From contig CAZVYG010000034.1 of the NCBI GenBank assembly GCA_964631605.1, positions 1 through 45,552 of the forward strand: a DNA stretch of 45,552 nt. The letters are read 5' to 3'. Below are positions 23,003 through 32,288 of this stretch, in pieces. How positions within the stretch are numbered: position 1 is the stretch's first letter; every line of letters starts with the position of its first letter. Source of the DNA: JARKQH01 sp964631605. GTDB lineage: Bacteria > Verrucomicrobiota > Verrucomicrobiia > Limisphaerales > UBA8199. Both the position numbers and the translations under genes were made by a program. Under the pieces are notes generated by a model. That model had not been told where the DNA came from. It was given only the letters and a program-made list of their open reading frames with translations, and did not search any database.

Positions 23003-23491
23003 ATGAGCGACACGCTTTATCAGCGGATAGCGCCGGACGTGAAGCTTGGCCAGCGGGTTAAGATTTACGCCTTTACCAACCTTTACGGCTGTCAGATCGG
23101 CGACGATGTCAAAATCGGGACGTTTGTGGAAATCCAAAAAGGGGCCGTGGTGGGCAACCGATGCAAGATCTCGAGCCACACCTTCATTTGCGAGGGCGTG
23201 ACGATTGAGGAGGAGGTTTTTGTGGGGCACGGCGTGATTTTCATCAACGATCGTTTTCCGCGGGCGACCAACCCGGATGGAACAATGCAGACCGAAGCCG
23301 ATTGGGTATGCGTGCCCACGCGCGTCAAGCGCCGGGCCGCGATCGGTTCGGGTGCGACCATCCTGTGTGGGGTGACCATCGGGGAAGGGGCGACCGTGGG
23401 CGCCGGCAGTGTGGTCACCAAAGACGTTCCGGATGGAGCGGTGGTGGCGGGCAACCCGGCCCGGATTCTGCGCCCACCCTCGACCGCCTAA
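23003..23491 (+). CDS. hexapeptide-repeat N-acetyltransferase, WbpD/WlbB-like
   Basis: Trimeric left-handed beta-helix acetyltransferase, 162 residues, that would acetylate a 3-amino group on a nucleotide sugar using acetyl-CoA. Hexapeptide turns are evident: YGCQIGDDVKIGTFVEIQKGAVVGNRCKIS and IGSGATILCGVTIGEGATVGAGSVVTKDVPDG, then the usual VVAGNPARIL end. The loop HGVIFINDRFPRATN is typical of the WlbB group. The ATG at 23003 is right after the oxidoreductase stop. The order dehydrogenase, acetyltransferase, aminotransferase matches known diacetamido-sugar loci. Confidence 0.9.
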   Translation: MSDTLYQRIAPDVKLGQRVKIYAFTNLYGCQIGDDVKIGTFVEIQKGAVVGNRCKISSHTFICEGVTIEEEVFVGHGVIFINDRFPRATNPDGTMQTEADWVCVPTRVKRRAAIGSGATILCGVTIGEGATVGAGSVVTKDVPDGAVVAGNPARILRPPSTA

Positions 23492-23510
23492 CCCAGCGAG
23501 AGCGCCAACC

Positions 23511-24653
23511 GTGCAAGTGCCATTCCTAGACCTGCGAGTTCAGCATGAGCCCCTCATGCCCGAATTGCTGGATGCCTTTCGACAGGTCGCCGAGGCCAGC
23601 GCCTTTGCGGGGGGGCCGTTTGTCACGCGCTTCGAGACGGAATTCGCGGCCTATTGCGGCGCGCGGCACGCCATTGGCGTGGGCAGCGGGACTGATGCGC
23701 TGTGGCTCAGTCTGCTGGCGCTGGGCGTCGGGCCGGGGGATGAAGTGATCACTGTGCCGAACGGCTTCATGGGGACGGCCGAGGCCATCAGTCTGTGCGG
23801 TGCGCGGCCGGTGTTTGTGGACATTGACGAGCGCACCTACACGATGGATGTGCGTCAGCTCGAGGCGGCCATCACGCTCCGTACGCAGGCCATCGTTCCC
23901 GTGCACATTTTCGGGCAGGTGGCGGACATGGACCCCATTCTGGCCATAGCGCGGCGTCATGGGACGCCCGTGGTGGAGGACGCAGGGCAGGCGCACGGCG
24001 CCGAATACAAGGGGCGTAAAGCGGGCAGTTTGGGCGTCGCCGGTTGCTTCAGTTTTTATCCCGGCAAAAACCTGGGCGCGCTGGGCGAAGCGGGCGCGGT
24101 GTGCACGGACGAGTCGGATTTGCTCACCCGCCTGCAAATGCTCCGGGACCATGGCCAGGCAGCCAAGCATTGCCATTCGACCATCGGTTGGAATGCGCGC
24201 ATGGATGGAATTCAAGCCGCGGTGCTGAGCGTCAAACTCCGCCGCCTCGACAAAGCCAACGCCGCCCGGCGGGCGCACGCGCGACTCTATGACCAGTTGC
24301 TGGCCGGCCAGCCCGGCATTGTGACGCCCGCGGTGCGTCCGGGCAGCCTGCACGCCTTTCATATTTATGCAGTGCGGGTTGAGAACCGTGACGCGGTGCT
24401 CGAGCGGATGATGTCCCAGGGGGTGCGCTGCGGCGTGCATTACCCGGTGCCCATCCACCTACAAAAGGCTTACGGCTTCCTGGGCTTGCGGGCGGGTTCC
24501 TTTCCGGTGGCGGAACAATGTGCCGAAGAACTCCTTTCGTTGCCCATGTATCCGGAATTGCGGTGCGACCAGATCGAGTTTGTGGCAAAAACCCTGATTG
24601 ATTCAGTTCGTGCAGCAGCCCAACGATCAATTAGAGTAGGGTTTAGCTTATGA
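23511..24653 (+). CDS. DegT/DnrJ/EryC1 aminotransferase, WbpE/WlbC-like
   Basis: PLP-dependent nucleotide-sugar aminotransferase, 380 residues. It begins with the family start VPFLDLRVQHEPL and shows VGSGTDALWLSLLALGVGPGDEVI, the PLP-ring Asp in VVEDAGQAHGAEYKG, and CFSFYPGKNLGALGEAGAV with the Schiff-base lysine in PGKNLG. The start is a GTG at 23511: no ATG fits, and the preceding gene ends at 23491. In the predicted pathway it aminates the 3-keto sugar formed by the upstream dehydrogenase. Its stop overlaps the next start as ATGA. Confidence 0.92.
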   Translation: MQVPFLDLRVQHEPLMPELLDAFRQVAEASAFAGGPFVTRFETEFAAYCGARHAIGVGSGTDALWLSLLALGVGPGDEVITVPNGFMGTAEAISLCGARPVFVDIDERTYTMDVRQLEAAITLRTQAIVPVHIFGQVADMDPILAIARRHGTPVVEDAGQAHGAEYKGRKAGSLGVAGCFSFYPGKNLGALGEAGAVCTDESDLLTRLQMLRDHGQAAKHCHSTIGWNARMDGIQAAVLSVKLRRLDKANAARRAHARLYDQLLAGQPGIVTPAVRPGSLHAFHIYAVRVENRDAVLERMMSQGVRCGVHYPVPIHLQKAYGFLGLRAGSFPVAEQCAEELLSLPMYPELRCDQIEFVAKTLIDSVRAAAQRSIRVGFSL

Positions 24654-26857
24654 ATCCGGGACCCATCAACCACGGGCCTGGCCAGCCGCCGGCAAAGGGG
24701 CTGACCGTGGACGACATTATCTACACGCTCTTCCGGCACAAGTGGTTGCTGCTGGCGTTCCTGGGATTGAGCGTGGTGGGCGCCCTGGGCGTGCGCCTGG
24801 TGCGTCCGCCGCTCTACATTTCCAAGGCCAAGCTGATGGTTCACTATGTGGCGCCGTCCAGCACCGCAACCCCGGGCAAGGAGGCGGAGGGGCCCCGCCC
24901 GCTGGATGCCAACGCCCAGACGATCATCGCTTCGGAAATCGAGATTCTCACCAGTCTGGATGTTGCCGCGCAGGTGGTGGACAAGGTGGGAGCGGAACGC
25001 ATCCTGGCCCTGAAGGGCGGGGGCAGCAACCGGCTGGCTGCCGCCGGAGTCGTCGCTTCCGGAATCGAGGTGGACCCGCCGCGCAGTTCGATCATTACGG
25101 TGTCTTTCAAGCACCCCGACGAGAAGGTTGTTCAGCCGGTGCTCGAGGCCTTGATCCAGACTTACATGCGCAAGCACGTCGAGGTGCACCAGCGGCTGGG
25201 CGTGTTGGATGACTATTTCTCCCGCACCCAGGAAGAGCTGCGGCGCAAACTGGCGCAGACCGAGGAGCAACTGAAGCAGTTGAAAACCCGGGCGAATGTG
25301 TTGTTTCTGGATGACACCAAGCGGGCCTACCAGACCCAGATCGCCAAAATCCAGGACAGTCTCCTGGAGGCGGAACGCGAGCTGGCCGAGCGGCGGGCGG
25401 TGCTCGGCGACCTCACCGGCAGCGCGGAGGGGGCCACCAATTCGACGGCAGCGCTCATTCCGCGGGAGAAACTCGGCGACTACAGCTTTATCACTGCTGA
25501 ATTGGACAGCCTGAAACGGCGCGAGCGGGAGTTGCTGCTCCGGTTCAAGGAGGCTCATCCCGAGGTGCAAACGGTCCAGGGGCAGATCGCCAAGCTGAAT
25601 CAAGAAAAGCAAAAGCTCGAGGAAGCTTATCCGGCCCTCAGCCAATATGTCGGAGCGGGTGGGACCACCAACGCGCCCGGCAGCGACGTGGGAGCCGAAC
25701 TGGTCGAGATCAAGCGGTTAAGCGCCCGGGTGGCCATCCTGGGCCAAAGTCTCAGCAACATCCAGGCTCAGGCCGCGCAGGTCCTGGAGATGGAGCCGCG
25801 GATTAACGAACTGACCCGGCAGCGGGATGAAGAGGAGCGGAATTATCACTCCGTAGTCAGCAGCATCGAGCAGCGTCAGTTGGGCGCCACGGCCGTCAGC
25901 GGCAAGGTCATCAACATGAGCGTGGTTCAGAATCCGACACCACCGGGGCGTGATTTCAAGAAGATGCTGAAACTCCTGGCGGTGGTCGTGGTCGGTTGCA
26001 TGGGCTTGGGACTGGGTTTGGCCTTCACCATCGAAATGGTTCTGGACCGGAGCATCAAGCGAACCTCCGATGTGGAACGGCTGCTGAAATTGCCGGTCTT
26101 TTTGACCATTCCGGACAGCACCTGGACCGAGCGTCTGGGCCGATGGTGGCGAGGCGACCGGCGTCCGGACGCGACGGCCGGGCGGGAGGCCGCCACGCTG
26201 GCGGTTGCCAAATGGGACCCGCGCGACGAATTGAAAAGCTATGCGGAGGGGCTGCGCGAACGAGTGATCACCTACTTCGAGGTGAACAATCAGAATCTCA
26301 AGAAACCCAAACTGGTCGCGGTAACTGCCTGCAACCGCGGCGCCGGGGTCAGCACCCTGGCCAGCGGTTTGGCCGCCGAACTCTCCAAGACCGGCGACGG
26401 CAATGTCTTGTTGGTGGACATGAACGAAACCAATCATGGGATGGCCCACTCTTTTTATCGCGGGCAGCCCGGGTGCGGCCTGGCCGAGGTCCTTGAGGAG
26501 GACAAGCGGGCCGAGGCTCAGGTGGAGGACAGATTGTTTGTCGCCTCGATGCAGGACGAAGGAGCCGGCAGGCTCGCCATGGTGCTGCCGAAGCATTTCA
26601 GCCAGCTCATGCCCAAGCTGAAGGCCAGCAACTACGATTACATCATTTTTGATATGCCGGCCGTGACGCAAACCAGTGCCACGCCCCGGCTGGCGGGGCA
26701 CATGGATATTACGCTGCTGGTCCTGGAGGCGGAAAAAACCGGACAGCAGGCGGCGGCCCGGGCGGCGGCGCTCATGCGCCAATCTCGGGCCAACGTTGCG
26801 GCTGTCCTCAACAAATGTCGGCAGCATGTGCCCGGCCGCCTTTCAGAGGATTTGTAA
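24650..26857 (+). CDS. Wzz/GumC-type chain-length protein with degenerate BY-kinase domain
   Basis: A 735-residue inner-membrane polysaccharide co-polymerase. Membrane helices lie near 30-55 (WLLLAFLGLSVVGALGVRLV) and near 445-465 (LLAVVVVGCMGLGLGLAFTI), with a periplasmic Wzz domain and long coiled coil between (about 170-430). The cytoplasmic part resembles a bacterial tyrosine kinase, but Walker A reads CNRGAGVSTLASGL with V567 where the P-loop lysine should be, the A' motif is LLVDMNE, and the C-terminus (LNKCRQHVPGRLSEDL) has no tyrosine cluster. It therefore probably regulates chain length without autophosphorylation. It overlaps the aminotransferase stop by 4 bases. Confidence 0.88.
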   Translation: MNPGPINHGPGQPPAKGLTVDDIIYTLFRHKWLLLAFLGLSVVGALGVRLVRPPLYISKAKLMVHYVAPSSTATPGKEAEGPRPLDANAQTIIASEIEILTSLDVAAQVVDKVGAERILALKGGGSNRLAAAGVVASGIEVDPPRSSIITVSFKHPDEKVVQPVLEALIQTYMRKHVEVHQRLGVLDDYFSRTQEELRRKLAQTEEQLKQLKTRANVLFLDDTKRAYQTQIAKIQDSLLEAERELAERRAVLGDLTGSAEGATNSTAALIPREKLGDYSFITAELDSLKRRERELLLRFKEAHPEVQTVQGQIAKLNQEKQKLEEAYPALSQYVGAGGTTNAPGSDVGAELVEIKRLSARVAILGQSLSNIQAQAAQVLEMEPRINELTRQRDEEERNYHSVVSSIEQRQLGATAVSGKVINMSVVQNPTPPGRDFKKMLKLLAVVVVGCMGLGLGLAFTIEMVLDRSIKRTSDVERLLKLPVFLTIPDSTWTERLGRWWRGDRRPDATAGREAATLAVAKWDPRDELKSYAEGLRERVITYFEVNNQNLKKPKLVAVTACNRGAGVSTLASGLAAELSKTGDGNVLLVDMNETNHGMAHSFYRGQPGCGLAEVLEEDKRAEAQVEDRLFVASMQDEGAGRLAMVLPKHFSQLMPKLKASNYDYIIFDMPAVTQTSATPRLAGHMDITLLVLEAEKTGQQAAARAAALMRQSRANVAAVLNKCRQHVPGRLSEDL

Positions 26858-27039
26858 CTACGTCTGTTTTCGCGGAAAACCCCCTGTTGTGTGCCGGCCT
26901 GGCGCCGTGCTGCAAGCAGGAGGTCCGAAGCGGCAGCAGTAAAAAAAGTGAATACGACCATTAAGGGTCCAAAAGTCGGTCGCTCAAGCGAACTGACGGG
27001 GGCGAAGCCTGCCCTGAGGCTGCGTGCGAGTGGAGCAAT

Positions 27040-28347
27040 ATGAAAGTCACCGTGTTTGGCATGGGTTATGTCGGGAGCGTTACGGCCGCCTGTTTGGCAG
27101 AGTTGGGCCACGAAGTTACGGGGGTCGATGTGGATGAAACCAAGGTATCGCTGATTAATCAGGGACGTAGTCCGATCATTGAGCCCGGCCTTGAGCCGCT
27201 GATTCAGCGGGGGGTGGCCTCAGGCAGGCTGGGAGCGACGACCCACACGCCGACGTTAGGTGAGGTGGTATTGGTGTGCGTGGGAACTCCAAGCAATGAA
27301 AATGGTAGCTTGGGGCTTTCGCAGATGCTTAAAGTGGTCAGCGAGATTGGGAATTCACTCTCGTCAAGGCCGGAGCGAGTCGTCATCATAATCAGGAGCA
27401 CCGTACTGCCCGGCACGGTTGAGGAAATCATCACGCCGACCCTGGAGCAGCATTCCGGTAAGCAATGCGGGCGGGATTTCGGCATCTGCATGAATCCTGA
27501 GTTCATGAGAGAGAGCACAGCCATTCAAGATTTTGTTGAGCCGCCTTTCACCGTCATCGGCACCGCCGAGGAAGTTTCTGCTCGCCATGTGCAGGAGCTT
27601 TACCAGGGGGTCAACGCGCCGGTCGAACTAACCACGATCCGGGAGGCGGAAATGATCAAGTACGCCTGCAACGCGTTTCATGCCACGAAGGTCTGTTTTG
27701 CAAACGAGATCGGCAATCTGAGCAAACGACTCGGGATTGATAGTCATCGAGTGATGGACATTCTCTGCCGCGACCGGAAACTGAACCTCTCATCCTATTA
27801 CCTCAAGCCCGGCTTCGCCTTTGGGGGTTCGTGCCTGCCCAAGGACCTGCGGGCCATGCTGTATCGTGCCAGACAAGTGGATGTGGAACTGCCGATGCTC
27901 AACTCGTTGTTGGAAAGCAACCGGAGACAACTGGAACTGGCTTTCGGGATGGTGCGCCGGTCTGGAAAAACCCACGTGGGGATTCTGGGGCTGAGCTTCA
28001 AGGCGGGGACAGATGATCTGCGCGAGAGCCCGATTGTCGCGTTAACCGAGACACTAATCGGCAAAGGCTTCCATGTCAAAGTCTATGATGAGGAGGTATC
28101 TTTGGCCAGACTTCGTGGAGCCAATCGGCGGTTTATTGAGCAGACGATCCCCCACATTTCCTCGTTGATGGCCTCCTCGCTGGAGGAGGTGCTGGCCACC
28201 TCTGAGGTGGTTCTGATCTCGAAAAAGAGCCCGCAAATCCAGGCCGCGGTTCAGCAATTGCCCAAAGAGCGGGTAGTGATCGACTTGGTGAGAATATTCC
28301 CACATAACCATGAAGGGCTTGAAAACTATGACGGCATCTGCTGGTAG
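27040..28347 (+). CDS. nucleotide-sugar dehydrogenase, GDP-mannose 6-dehydrogenase (AlgD) type
   Basis: NAD-dependent four-electron oxidation of a sugar nucleotide to its uronic acid; 435 residues. It starts with FGMGYVGSVTAACLAELGHEV. NPEFMRESTAIQDF, AEMIKYACNAFHATKVCFANEIGNL, the catalytic C265 in FAFGGSCLPKDLRA and ILGLSFKAGTDDLRESP follow. The wording RKLNLSSYYLKPGFAFGGSCLPKD is much closer to AlgD than to UDP-glucose or UDP-GlcNAc dehydrogenases, as I remember them, so GDP-mannose is the favoured substrate. UDP-GlcNAc (WbpA role, feeding the WbpB/D/E-like trio) remains an alternative. The next gene starts inside its end. Confidence 0.87.
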   Translation: MKVTVFGMGYVGSVTAACLAELGHEVTGVDVDETKVSLINQGRSPIIEPGLEPLIQRGVASGRLGATTHTPTLGEVVLVCVGTPSNENGSLGLSQMLKVVSEIGNSLSSRPERVVIIIRSTVLPGTVEEIITPTLEQHSGKQCGRDFGICMNPEFMRESTAIQDFVEPPFTVIGTAEEVSARHVQELYQGVNAPVELTTIREAEMIKYACNAFHATKVCFANEIGNLSKRLGIDSHRVMDILCRDRKLNLSSYYLKPGFAFGGSCLPKDLRAMLYRARQVDVELPMLNSLLESNRRQLELAFGMVRRSGKTHVGILGLSFKAGTDDLRESPIVALTETLIGKGFHVKVYDEEVSLARLRGANRRFIEQTIPHISSLMASSLEEVLATSEVVLISKKSPQIQAAVQQLPKERVVIDLVRIFPHNHEGLENYDGICW

Positions 28348-29641
28348 GGTTTTAATGTTCGTGGAGAATTCATTCCCGCAGGACACGCGGGTCAAAAATG
28401 AAGCCGACACGCTGACAAACGCTCAATACGAAGTTACCGTAGTCGCCTTGCGAAAACGCGGGCAACCCAGCCACGAGGTGCTTGACGGCATCCGGGTTTA
28501 CCGTATCCCGCGGCTCGAGTTGTTTAAGAAGACGCCCGGTCAGAAACTGGGTAGGTGGGCGCGCGCTTTGACTCGGGTCAAGTCGTTGGTGGGATATGTT
28601 AGTGAATATGTTTATTTCACCGCTGCTTGCCTGGGAATGAGCATCCTTTTGGGCCTGAGGCACGGGTTTGATGTTATTCATGCTCATAATCCGCCCGATA
28701 CCCTCTTCTTGGTAGCTTTGCCCTGGAAGCTGCTCGGCAAGAAATACGTTTTCGACCATCATGACCTCTGCCCGGAGCTTTACCGTTCCCGTTATGGGGC
28801 CTCACGGGATATCCTCGCGCGACTTTTGCAGTTTGTGGAATGGTGCAATCTGAAGCTGGCTGATGTGACCATTGCCACGAACGACTCTTATAAGAACCTG
28901 CACTTGACGCGAGGCGGGCGCCGCTCGGGAGAGGTTTTTGTGGTGCGGAACGGCCCTAATCAGAAGCGGATGGATATCGCCGCCCCCAGTCGCCGGTTGC
29001 GGCAGATGGGCAAGACCATCCTTTGCTACATCGGAAGCCTTAACCCTCAGGACGGCGTGGATTATTTGCTTCGCGCTTTGAACCACTTGTTGTACGATCT
29101 GAAACGAACGGACTTCTACTGCGTCATCATCGGGAGTGGCGACTCTTTTGAAGACCTGTGCCAATTGGCAAAGGAGCTCAAACTCGATGGTTTTGTCGAA
29201 TTCACCGGTTTCATTGCCGACGAGGACCTGCGGCAATACCTAGCCGCTGCCGATATCTGCGTGGATCCGGATCCATCCAGTCCCCTCAACGATGTTTCCA
29301 CCTGGATCAAGATCATGGAGTATATGGCCTACGGCAAGCCCATCGTCTCATTTGACCTGAAGGAGTCCCGCTATTCCGCTCAAGCGGCGGCCCTTTTTGT
29401 GCCCTGCAACGATGAGCTTGCCTTCGCGAAAGCCACCCAGCGGCTGATGGATGATGCCGAGTTAAGAAAGACCATGGGCCGCTTCGGGCGCCAGCGGGTC
29501 GAGCGGGAATTGCAGTGGTCGGTAGTGAGCCAAAACCTCCTTCTCGCCTACGCTCACCTGATTCGGCGGCACCGTAATCTGATCCATCCCGCGCGGGCTC
29601 AGTTGAGGCAGCAACTGCCGCCCAGACTAAGCAGCCGATGA
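28310..29641 (+). CDS. glycosyltransferase family 4
   Basis: GT-B retaining glycosyltransferase, 443 residues, likely acting on the growing lipid-linked oligosaccharide at the cytoplasmic face. The N-terminal domain has MFVENSFPQDTRVKNEADTL and the DVIHAHNPPDTLF loop. The C-terminal donor-binding domain has ILCYIGSLNPQDGVDYLLRA, VEFTGFIADEDLRQYLAAAD and the EYMAYGKPIVSFDLKESR segment. The opening resembles WbuB/FnlD-type enzymes, but donor and acceptor are unknown. Start could be 28310 or the ATG at 28328; both overlap the dehydrogenase gene, so coupling is likely. Confidence 0.88.
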   Translation: MKGLKTMTASAGRVLMFVENSFPQDTRVKNEADTLTNAQYEVTVVALRKRGQPSHEVLDGIRVYRIPRLELFKKTPGQKLGRWARALTRVKSLVGYVSEYVYFTAACLGMSILLGLRHGFDVIHAHNPPDTLFLVALPWKLLGKKYVFDHHDLCPELYRSRYGASRDILARLLQFVEWCNLKLADVTIATNDSYKNLHLTRGGRRSGEVFVVRNGPNQKRMDIAAPSRRLRQMGKTILCYIGSLNPQDGVDYLLRALNHLLYDLKRTDFYCVIIGSGDSFEDLCQLAKELKLDGFVEFTGFIADEDLRQYLAAADICVDPDPSSPLNDVSTWIKIMEYMAYGKPIVSFDLKESRYSAQAAALFVPCNDELAFAKATQRLMDDAELRKTMGRFGRQRVERELQWSVVSQNLLLAYAHLIRRHRNLIHPARAQLRQQLPPRLSSR

Positions 29642-29946
29642 CCGCTGCAGTGGGAGAGGACGGCATTGGCCGGGCAAGAGGACCAGCTCCCAATCTCGCC
29701 TAATGCTCGTGAAAACAGTGGACGCAAAAGCATTCTGAGTCAGATTGGCGTATGTCAGGACCGATGGGTGGCTTGAAGCGGGAGGCGGATCAACACCAAG
29801 GGACTGCCCGCACTAATGCGGACGATGGAAAGGCAGTGGGCTGCTCAGAGTCCGGCACCCCAGCGTTAAGGCTGGCGAAAGCAGGGGCAGGAGCTCCTGG
29901 CCAAAATATCCGAGGCCCGAGCGGTTCAGGCCGCCAAACCGCCGTT
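29642..29946 (+). other. 305-base intergenic region
   Basis: No gene is recognised here. A frame is open from ATG 29752 into the next glycosyltransferase, but the peptide it would add is low-complexity Gly/Ala/Ser-rich and lacks glycosyltransferase features, so it is treated as noncoding. Confidence 0.55.
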
Positions 29947-30852
29947 ATGACTCCTCAATTGACGAAAACCAGAGTAGCCAGTGTTGGATCCTATATCGTT
30001 ATTAGCCCCGTCAGAAACGAGGCCGCTTATCTGCCGCTGACGATCGAGTCCATGGTAAACCAGTCGCTGAAGCCAATCTGTTGGGTGATTGTGAACGATG
30101 GATCTACGGACGGCACTGTCCAAGTTGCGGAGAACGCCGCACGATCCCACCCTTGGATTCGAGTGGTTAGTCTGCCGGACCGTGGATATCGCAAAGCGGG
30201 CGGGGGGGTGGTGGCGGCATTCTATGCTGGTTACAAGTGCATTGAGGCAGAGAAGTGGGATTATCTCGTCAAGCTTGATGGAGACGTCTCGTTCGGCCGC
30301 GATTACTTTGAGCGATGCCTCCTGGAATTCACCCGGGACCCGCGGCTGGGGATCACTGGCGGGACGATTTGCAGCGACCGCGGAGGCTCGTTACAGGTGG
30401 AATCCGCGGGCGACCCTCAGTTTCACGTGCGGGGCGCCACCAAAATCTATTCTGCCGCATGTTGGCAGGCGATCGGCGGCCTTATTCACGCCCCGGGTTG
30501 GGATACTTTGGATGAGGTCAAGGCGAACATGCTGGGCTGGACGAGTCGAACCTTGCGCGATGTCAAGATTGTCCATCACCGGGAGACGGGGGCCGCCTAC
30601 GGGGCTTGGAAGGATCGGGTCAAATCCGGTCTGGCCAACTACATCGCTGGATATCACCCCTTGTTCATGTTTCTCAAGTGTGTTCAGCGGCTTTGGCACA
30701 GACCCTACATCATTGGGGGGATCGGGCTTCTGTACGGGTTCGTGAAGGGATATGTAACCGGGATTCCGCAGGTGGAAGACCGCGCCCTCATCAAGTATTT
30801 CCGCCAGCAACAAGTTAACCGCTTGCTGGGGCGCAAGAGTCTGTGGGATTGA
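29947..30852 (+). CDS. glycosyltransferase family 2
   Basis: GT-A inverting glycosyltransferase, 301 residues. Hallmarks are YIVISPVRNEAAYLPLTIES, VIVNDGSTDGT with the nucleotide-binding Asp, and the metal-binding KLDGDVSFG (DXD-like). The C-terminal half has RGATKIYSAACWQAIGGL and ends with a hydrophobic stretch YIIGGIGLLYGFVKGYV that may touch the membrane. The ATG at 29947 is chosen because homology begins within 15 residues; an earlier start at 29752 would add a low-complexity leader. It sits in the assembly-gene run of the polysaccharide locus. Confidence 0.87.
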   Translation: MTPQLTKTRVASVGSYIVISPVRNEAAYLPLTIESMVNQSLKPICWVIVNDGSTDGTVQVAENAARSHPWIRVVSLPDRGYRKAGGGVVAAFYAGYKCIEAEKWDYLVKLDGDVSFGRDYFERCLLEFTRDPRLGITGGTICSDRGGSLQVESAGDPQFHVRGATKIYSAACWQAIGGLIHAPGWDTLDEVKANMLGWTSRTLRDVKIVHHRETGAAYGAWKDRVKSGLANYIAGYHPLFMFLKCVQRLWHRPYIIGGIGLLYGFVKGYVTGIPQVEDRALIKYFRQQQVNRLLGRKSLWD

Positions 30853-30956
30853 CCCGGACTCCCTCCAAGCAGGCGTGGTGGCTTGGCAAAGTAGGAGACG
30901 CTCCCCGTGGCCCATCAGCACTGGATCGTGGCAACAGGAACTGACATTCGCCACTC

Positions 30957-32288
30957 TTGAATAGTCTCGGCATTCTGTTTGCGTTGACCGCAGCGGCCTT
31001 GTTGTTCGTGCTGCCCCGGCCGGGGGCGATCGTTGCGCTGCTGCTGGGGGCGGTGTATGTCACCGTTGGGCAGGTCATCGAGGTTGGGCCCTTTCACTTC
31101 ACCCTGCTTCGCCTCCTGATCGCGGTCGGATTCCTTCGGGCCTTGTTTCGCGGAGAGAGGCTGGCGGGGCGGTGGAACAGCATGGACAAGGCGATGATCC
31201 TTTGGGGGTGCTGGGCGATTTGCAGCAGTCTGTTTCACAACAAGCCCGGCAATGCGCTGGTCTATATGCTGGGTATTACCTACACGTGCTTGGGCAGCTA
31301 CTTCCTCATGCGCATCTTCATCAGGGATTTCGCAGACCTTATTACCGCCGCCAAGATTGTCACTTGGTTGTTGGTGCCCGTCGCCGCTGAAATGGTGCTG
31401 GAGAAGCTGACCGCAAGGAATCTATTCTCCGTGTTTGGTTATGTGTCAGAGGAATCCTTGGTCCGACATGGAAAGATACGGGCCCAAGGGGCCTTTTCTC
31501 ATCCCATTTTGGCCGGCACTGTCGGAGCGGTCTGCCTGCCGCTGGCCGGGCTGTTGTGGCGCCGGAACCGATGGCTCGCCTGTTTGGGTTTCGCTGCAAC
31601 CGGGGGTATGATTCTGGCCTCGGCCTCGAGCGGCCCTATCCTTAGCGCTCTGGCTATCGCGTTTGCCCTGGCGATTTGGAGGGTTCGAATGAATTTGCGT
31701 TGGATCATGGGGGGAGGCGTCTTGGCGCTGCTGGGGCTGGAGTTAATCATGAATGATCCCGTGTATTACCTCATGGCCCGCGTGGATTTGACGGGCAGCA
31801 GCACCGGCTGGCATCGGGCAACGTTGATCCGGGCGGCCATCGAACATTTCAGCGAATGGTGGATGGCCGGAACAGACTACACCCGCCACTGGATGCCCAC
31901 CGGGGTGCCTTGGAGCCCCGATCACACCGACATTACCAACCATTATCTCCGGATGGCGGTATGGGGCGGCCTACCGCTAATGCTTCTGTTCATCGGCGTG
32001 ATCTGGGCAGCTTTTGCCCGCTTGTCCCGGGCTTTACGATGGTATGAAAACAGTCCGCAGGGCGAGCAGTTTGGCGTCTGGACCCTCGGAGCCATCCTGT
32101 TTGGACACTGCGTAACCTTCTTATCCATCGCCTATTTTGACCAATCTGTCATTTTCCTGTACCTGCTCTTGGCGATGATCGGAGGCTTGGAAACCGGTGA
32201 GGTTTCGGCGGTCCGCGCAAGAACCTTGGAACCGGGGGTAGGCTGGTCCGCTGCCCAATATGAGTCAGATTTCTGTCATAATCGTTAG
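30957..32288 (+). CDS. O-antigen polymerase/ligase-like membrane protein (Wzy-type)
   Basis: Polytopic inner-membrane protein, 443 residues, about 10-12 membrane segments, with a large periplasmic loop near residues 270-330 (MARVDLTGSSTGWHRATLIRAAIEHF, then HTDITNHYLRMAVWGGLPLM). The SGWHR...NHYL pattern in that loop is typical of the Wzy_C/O-antigen ligase superfamily. It probably polymerises repeat units in the periplasm. The only usable start is a TTG at 30957; the next ATG lies after the second membrane segment. The next gene starts 29 bases before its end. No Wzx flippase is recognised in the window. Confidence 0.82.
   Translation: MNSLGILFALTAAALLFVLPRPGAIVALLLGAVYVTVGQVIEVGPFHFTLLRLLIAVGFLRALFRGERLAGRWNSMDKAMILWGCWAICSSLFHNKPGNALVYMLGITYTCLGSYFLMRIFIRDFADLITAAKIVTWLLVPVAAEMVLEKLTARNLFSVFGYVSEESLVRHGKIRAQGAFSHPILAGTVGAVCLPLAGLLWRRNRWLACLGFAATGGMILASASSGPILSALAIAFALAIWRVRMNLRWIMGGGVLALLGLELIMNDPVYYLMARVDLTGSSTGWHRATLIRAAIEHFSEWWMAGTDYTRHWMPTGVPWSPDHTDITNHYLRMAVWGGLPLMLLFIGVIWAAFARLSRALRWYENSPQGEQFGVWTLGAILFGHCVTFLSIAYFDQSVIFLYLLLAMIGGLETGEVSAVRARTLEPGVGWSAAQYESDFCHNR

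Noticed and set aside
29752..29946. N-terminal extension of the GT2 at 29947
   Set aside because: Low-complexity leader with no homology features; GT2 homology starts after the ATG at 29947.
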